Source of the DNA: Pseudomonas asuensis
GTDB taxonomy: Bacteria; Pseudomonadota; Gammaproteobacteria; Pseudomonadales; Pseudomonadaceae
Length of the DNA stretch: 64,000 bases
Reading direction: 5' to 3'
Assembly: GCF_014646755.1 (NCBI RefSeq)
Contig: NZ_BMNW01000007.1
Span: 95,082 to 159,081, forward strand
Positions 62,649 through 64,000 of this stretch are shown here, piece by piece. Within the stretch, counting starts at the first letter, position 1. Every line of letters starts with the position of its first letter. A program made the position numbers and the translations under genes. The notes beneath the pieces were generated by a model. It saw only the letters and a program-made list of their open reading frames with translations. It was not told where the DNA came from and made no database searches.

Positions 62649-64000
62649 ATGTTGAGTAGAATAAAGTTCAGTCACAAGATTCTGGCAACGGCCTCGGTAG
62701 TGCTGATCGTCGCCTTCTCGCTGTTCATGGTGTACAACGATTATCTGCAGCGTACGGCAATCACACGTGAATTATCCGTTCGACTGAATGAGCTGGGCAG
62801 CAGTGCTTCAAGCAACATTGTCAATTGGGTGGGCGGGCGTATTACGTTGCTTGAGGGGGAAGCACAGGCGGTTCAGCGTGATCTCACACCTCAAGCGTTT
62901 ACGACCGTATTGGAACAGAAAGCCTATACCTCCAGCTTTGACCTCACGTATCTGGGGCAGGCAGATGGTACGTTTACCGTTCGCCCCTCTGTAAGTATGC
63001 CGGCGGGCTATGATCCAAGAACGCGTCCCTGGTATCAGGACGCGCAGAGTAAAGCCGGCTCGATCCTCACCGAGCCCTATGTTGATGCGGCATCTGGTGG
63101 GTTGATCATGAGCCTGGCTACGCCTGTCACTCATGATGGGAAACCGGCCGGCGTTTTGGGAGGTGATCTGAGCCTCCAGACTATGGTGGGTATCGTCAAC
63201 TCGCTCGACCTGGGCGGTATAGGCCATGCCATTCTGGTCAACAGCCAGGGCAAGGTGCTGGTCAGCCCTCACAAAGATGAGGTGATGAAAACCCTCGACG
63301 AACTCTTTCCCTCCGGTGCGCCAGCACTGGATAGTACGCTCAAGCGCGTCGAGCTGGGCGGCAAGGCTCATCTGCTGGTCTTCAAGCCGGTCACTGGCCT
63401 TCCGTCGGTCAACTGGTACCTGGGCCTGATGGTTGACGAAGAAAAGGCCTACGCTCCGCTCAAGGAGTTCAGGACCTCGGCGCTGCTGGCCATGGTGATT
63501 GGCGTTGTGCTGATCATGCTCTTGCTAGGCCTGTTGATTCGGGTACTGATGCGCCCGCTCAATACCATGAGCCAGGCGATGCAGGATATCGCGCAAGGTG
63601 AGGGCGACCTGACCCGGCGTCTGGCCATTAACAGCCAGGACGAGTTTGGTGTCCTGGCCGCGGCCTTTAACCGCTTCGTCGAGCGTATTCATGGCTCGAT
63701 CAGCGAGGTCTCTGCCAGTACTCGCCAGCTTAACGATGTCTCGCATCAGGTACTGGCGGCCTCCAATTCCTCTCTACAGAACTCGGATAACCAGGCCGGG
63801 CGTACCGGAAGCGTAGCGGCGGCGATCAACCAGCTGGGCGCAGCTACACAGGAAATCGCGCGCAATGCCGCCGATGCGTCTGTGCAGGCTACCCAGGCCC
63901 GTCAGCAGGCTGAAGAAGGCCGGCGTGTCCTGGGCCAGACCCTGACCGCGATGGAAACCCTGTCTACCAACATCAGCGCCTCTTGCGGGCGTATCGGTGA
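62649..64000 (+). CDS. dCache chemoreceptor with amino-acid-binding motif (partial, cut by window end)
   Basis: The first 450 residues of a chemoreceptor, open to the window end. TM1 lies at ~10-30, a periplasmic double-Cache domain at ~35-280, TM2 at ~283-305, then HAMP and the start of the signalling domain. The ligand site has Tyr121, Arg126, Trp128, Tyr129 (GYDPRTRPWY), Asp146 (EPYVDAA) and Asp173 (LGGDLS): the motif described for amino-acid-binding dCache_1 receptors, with numbering identical to P. aeruginosa PctA. It should therefore recognise amino acids. AAGG lies upstream of the ATG. The C-terminal part is beyond the window. Confidence 0.93.
   Translation, partial: MLSRIKFSHKILATASVVLIVAFSLFMVYNDYLQRTAITRELSVRLNELGSSASSNIVNWVGGRITLLEGEAQAVQRDLTPQAFTTVLEQKAYTSSFDLTYLGQADGTFTVRPSVSMPAGYDPRTRPWYQDAQSKAGSILTEPYVDAASGGLIMSLATPVTHDGKPAGVLGGDLSLQTMVGIVNSLDLGGIGHAILVNSQGKVLVSPHKDEVMKTLDELFPSGAPALDSTLKRVELGGKAHLLVFKPVTGLPSVNWYLGLMVDEEKAYAPLKEFRTSALLAMVIGVVLIMLLLGLLIRVLMRPLNTMSQAMQDIAQGEGDLTRRLAINSQDEFGVLAAAFNRFVERIHGSISEVSASTRQLNDVSHQVLAASNSSLQNSDNQAGRTGSVAAAINQLGAATQEIARNAADASVQATQARQQAEEGRRVLGQTLTAMETLSTNISASCGRIG

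Overview
The window looks like part of a large plasmid or chromid from a Pseudomonas-like gammaproteobacterium. The OxyR, HU and MCP sequences are pseudomonad in style, but the base composition is only moderately GC-rich. A complete plasmid maintenance block sits at about 41.5-46.9 kb: three palindromes, parA, parB, a TrfA-family initiator, an AT-rich origin with iterons at 20-21 bp spacing, and a Tus-like replication-terminus protein. No rRNA, tRNA, CRISPR array or intact insertion sequence was seen. Two related MITE-like elements and several perfect inverted repeats lie in the spacers.

Layout. 0-5 kb: an orphan curlin-repeat amyloid-like protein, two tiny coupled acidic genes too short for usual gene calling, an HDOD protein and a receiver-less CheB with a zinc ribbon. 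5-9 kb: an operon of a soluble four-PAS chemoreceptor and a triple-CheW protein. 9-23 kb: a DUF2382 stress protein, a zinc-ribbon microprotein, a multi-PAS hybrid histidine kinase, a Cache-GGDEF cyclase, a free-standing MHYT protein, a divergent GAF-GGDEF / GAF-EAL pair and small secreted or unknown proteins. 23-37 kb: a twelve-gene chemosensory operon (mcp, cheY, STAS, cheA, mcp, mcp, cheW, mcp, cheW, cheR, cheD, cheB). 37-41 kb: an acetyltransferase, an amidohydrolase and oxyR. 41-47 kb: plasmid replication and partition, then HU. 47-52 kb: a secreted GH15 glucoamylase, deoC and a LacI regulator. 52-64 kb: a two-PAS chemoreceptor, a GGDEF-EAL protein, a Wzy/O-antigen-ligase-like membrane protein, small unknowns, an SGNH hydrolase, a Rossmann protein and, cut by the right edge, a dCache chemoreceptor with the amino-acid-binding signature.

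How it fits together. The replicon is dominated by signal transduction: one complete chemosensory pathway, at least three further receptors outside it, two extra coupling or adaptation proteins, and four c-di-GMP synthesis or hydrolysis proteins. These could link sensing to motility, surface attachment (curlin-like protein, possible polysaccharide ligase) and stress responses. The features most worth following are the TrfA-iteron-Tus combination with outlying iterons near 38.4-38.6 kb, the 2-1-0 variation in a 90-residue module among the three large receptors of the che operon with their shared C-terminal tail, the receptor/triple-CheW pair without CheA, and the unannotated small genes.
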